Shown here piece by piece: positions 32,388-32,591 of a stretch of DNA of 32,591 nucleotides. This stretch comes from Actinomycetes bacterium (lineage in GTDB: Bacteria > Actinomycetota > Acidimicrobiia > Acidimicrobiales > JAJYXR01), in contig JAJYXW010000110.1 in the NCBI GenBank assembly GCA_021801525.1, positions 1 through 32,591 of the forward strand. The letters are read 5' to 3'. The translations under genes were made by a program, and so were the position numbers. Position 1 is the stretch's first letter, and every line of letters starts with the position of its first letter. The notes below the pieces were generated by a model, which saw only the letters and a list, made by a program, of their open reading frames with translations, made no database searches and was not told the origin of the DNA.

Positions 32388-32591
32388 GTGACCGACGCCA
32401 ATGCCGGACGCCGTCGTTACCTGGAGGTGGCCGAGGAAGTCTTGCGGGCCGTGGCGGTCGGTAGCATCAGCGCGGGCGATCGGTTGCCTAACGAGCGCCA
32501 GCTCGCCGAGCGTTGCGGCGTGAGCCGTTCGACGGTTCGGGAAGCTCTTCTCGCCCTCGAGCTCGGTGGGGTAATCGAGGTCCGACCTGGT
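32388..32591 (+). CDS. GntR/FadR-family transcriptional regulator (5' part)
   Basis: The frame starts at GTG 32388, four bases after GGAGG (32379-32383), and continues off the right edge. The 68 visible residues are the winged-helix domain of the GntR family: YLEVAEEVLRAVAVGSISAGDRLPNERQLAERCGVSRSTVREALLALELGGVIEVRPG, with the LPNERQLAE and S-R-x-T-V-R-E-A signature of the recognition helices. This FadR-type form usually has an effector-binding helical domain after it. Its targets are not visible here. Confidence 0.9.
   Translation, partial: MTDANAGRRRYLEVAEEVLRAVAVGSISAGDRLPNERQLAERCGVSRSTVREALLALELGGVIEVRPG

Overview
This window looks like chromosomal DNA of a high-GC actinobacterium. The signs are very high G+C, frequent GTG/TTG starts, several promoters whose -10 box lies only 6-9 nt upstream of the start codon (leaderless transcripts), and a DUF222/HNH (13E12-type) gene. 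The large repeat-rich secreted proteins with 'DTR' modules hint at the Acidimicrobiia, but that placement is inference.

Layout. 1-89: tail of a gene entering from the left, perhaps an FGGY sugar kinase. 290-1537: AAA/DUF4143 ATPase, flanked by a direct repeat of the 3' end of the neighbouring modC gene. 1593-4718 (minus): a tightly packed molybdate/tungstate ABC transporter (ATPase, permease, WtpA/ModA-like lipoprotein). Its promoter carries two inverted repeats spaced by three helical turns. 4835-6899: ArfB-type ribosome rescue factor, NAD(P)H-dependent FMN reductase, and a molybdenum storage protein subunit (MosB-like). Together 1593-6899 reads as a metal-oxyanion uptake and storage neighbourhood. 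7016-8566: DUF222/HNH protein with an SOS-box-like palindrome across its start codon. 8605-10077 (minus): membrane PAS-GGDEF diguanylate cyclase. 10318-18420: two secreted proteins (2050 and 591 aa) built from about 120-aa Ser/Thr repeats and C-terminal DTR modules. 18553-20379: EtfB-EtfA electron-transfer flavoprotein fused into one chain. 20380-20786: structured non-coding stretch. 20787-22510: ECF sigma factor and zinc anti-sigma factor. 22558-23343 (minus): methyltransferase. 23487-29053: MarR regulator, MMPL exporter, MFS transporter and SIS-domain isomerase, all in one direction. 29166-29239: tRNA-Arg(ACG). 29314-32276: integrase and eroded, mobile-element-rich DNA (an IS5-like element of about 982 bp, an aminotransferase pseudogene containing an IS21-like repeat cluster). 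32388 to the right edge: start of a GntR-family regulator.

How the parts fit. The transporter would import molybdate or tungstate, probably under an oxyanion-sensing regulator acting on the paired operators, and the MosB-like protein could store it as clusters. The MarR protein probably autoregulates and controls the exporter genes behind it. The sigma/anti-sigma pair is translationally coupled, and a hairpin may mask the sigma gene's ribosome binding site. The tRNA-Arg followed at once by a tyrosine recombinase, a transposon and broken genes looks like the edge of an integrated island.

The strongest candidates for something new are the Mo/W locus with its operator pair, the large DTR-module surface proteins, the SOS-like box over the HNH start codon, and the island edge. 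No CRISPR array or rRNA was seen.
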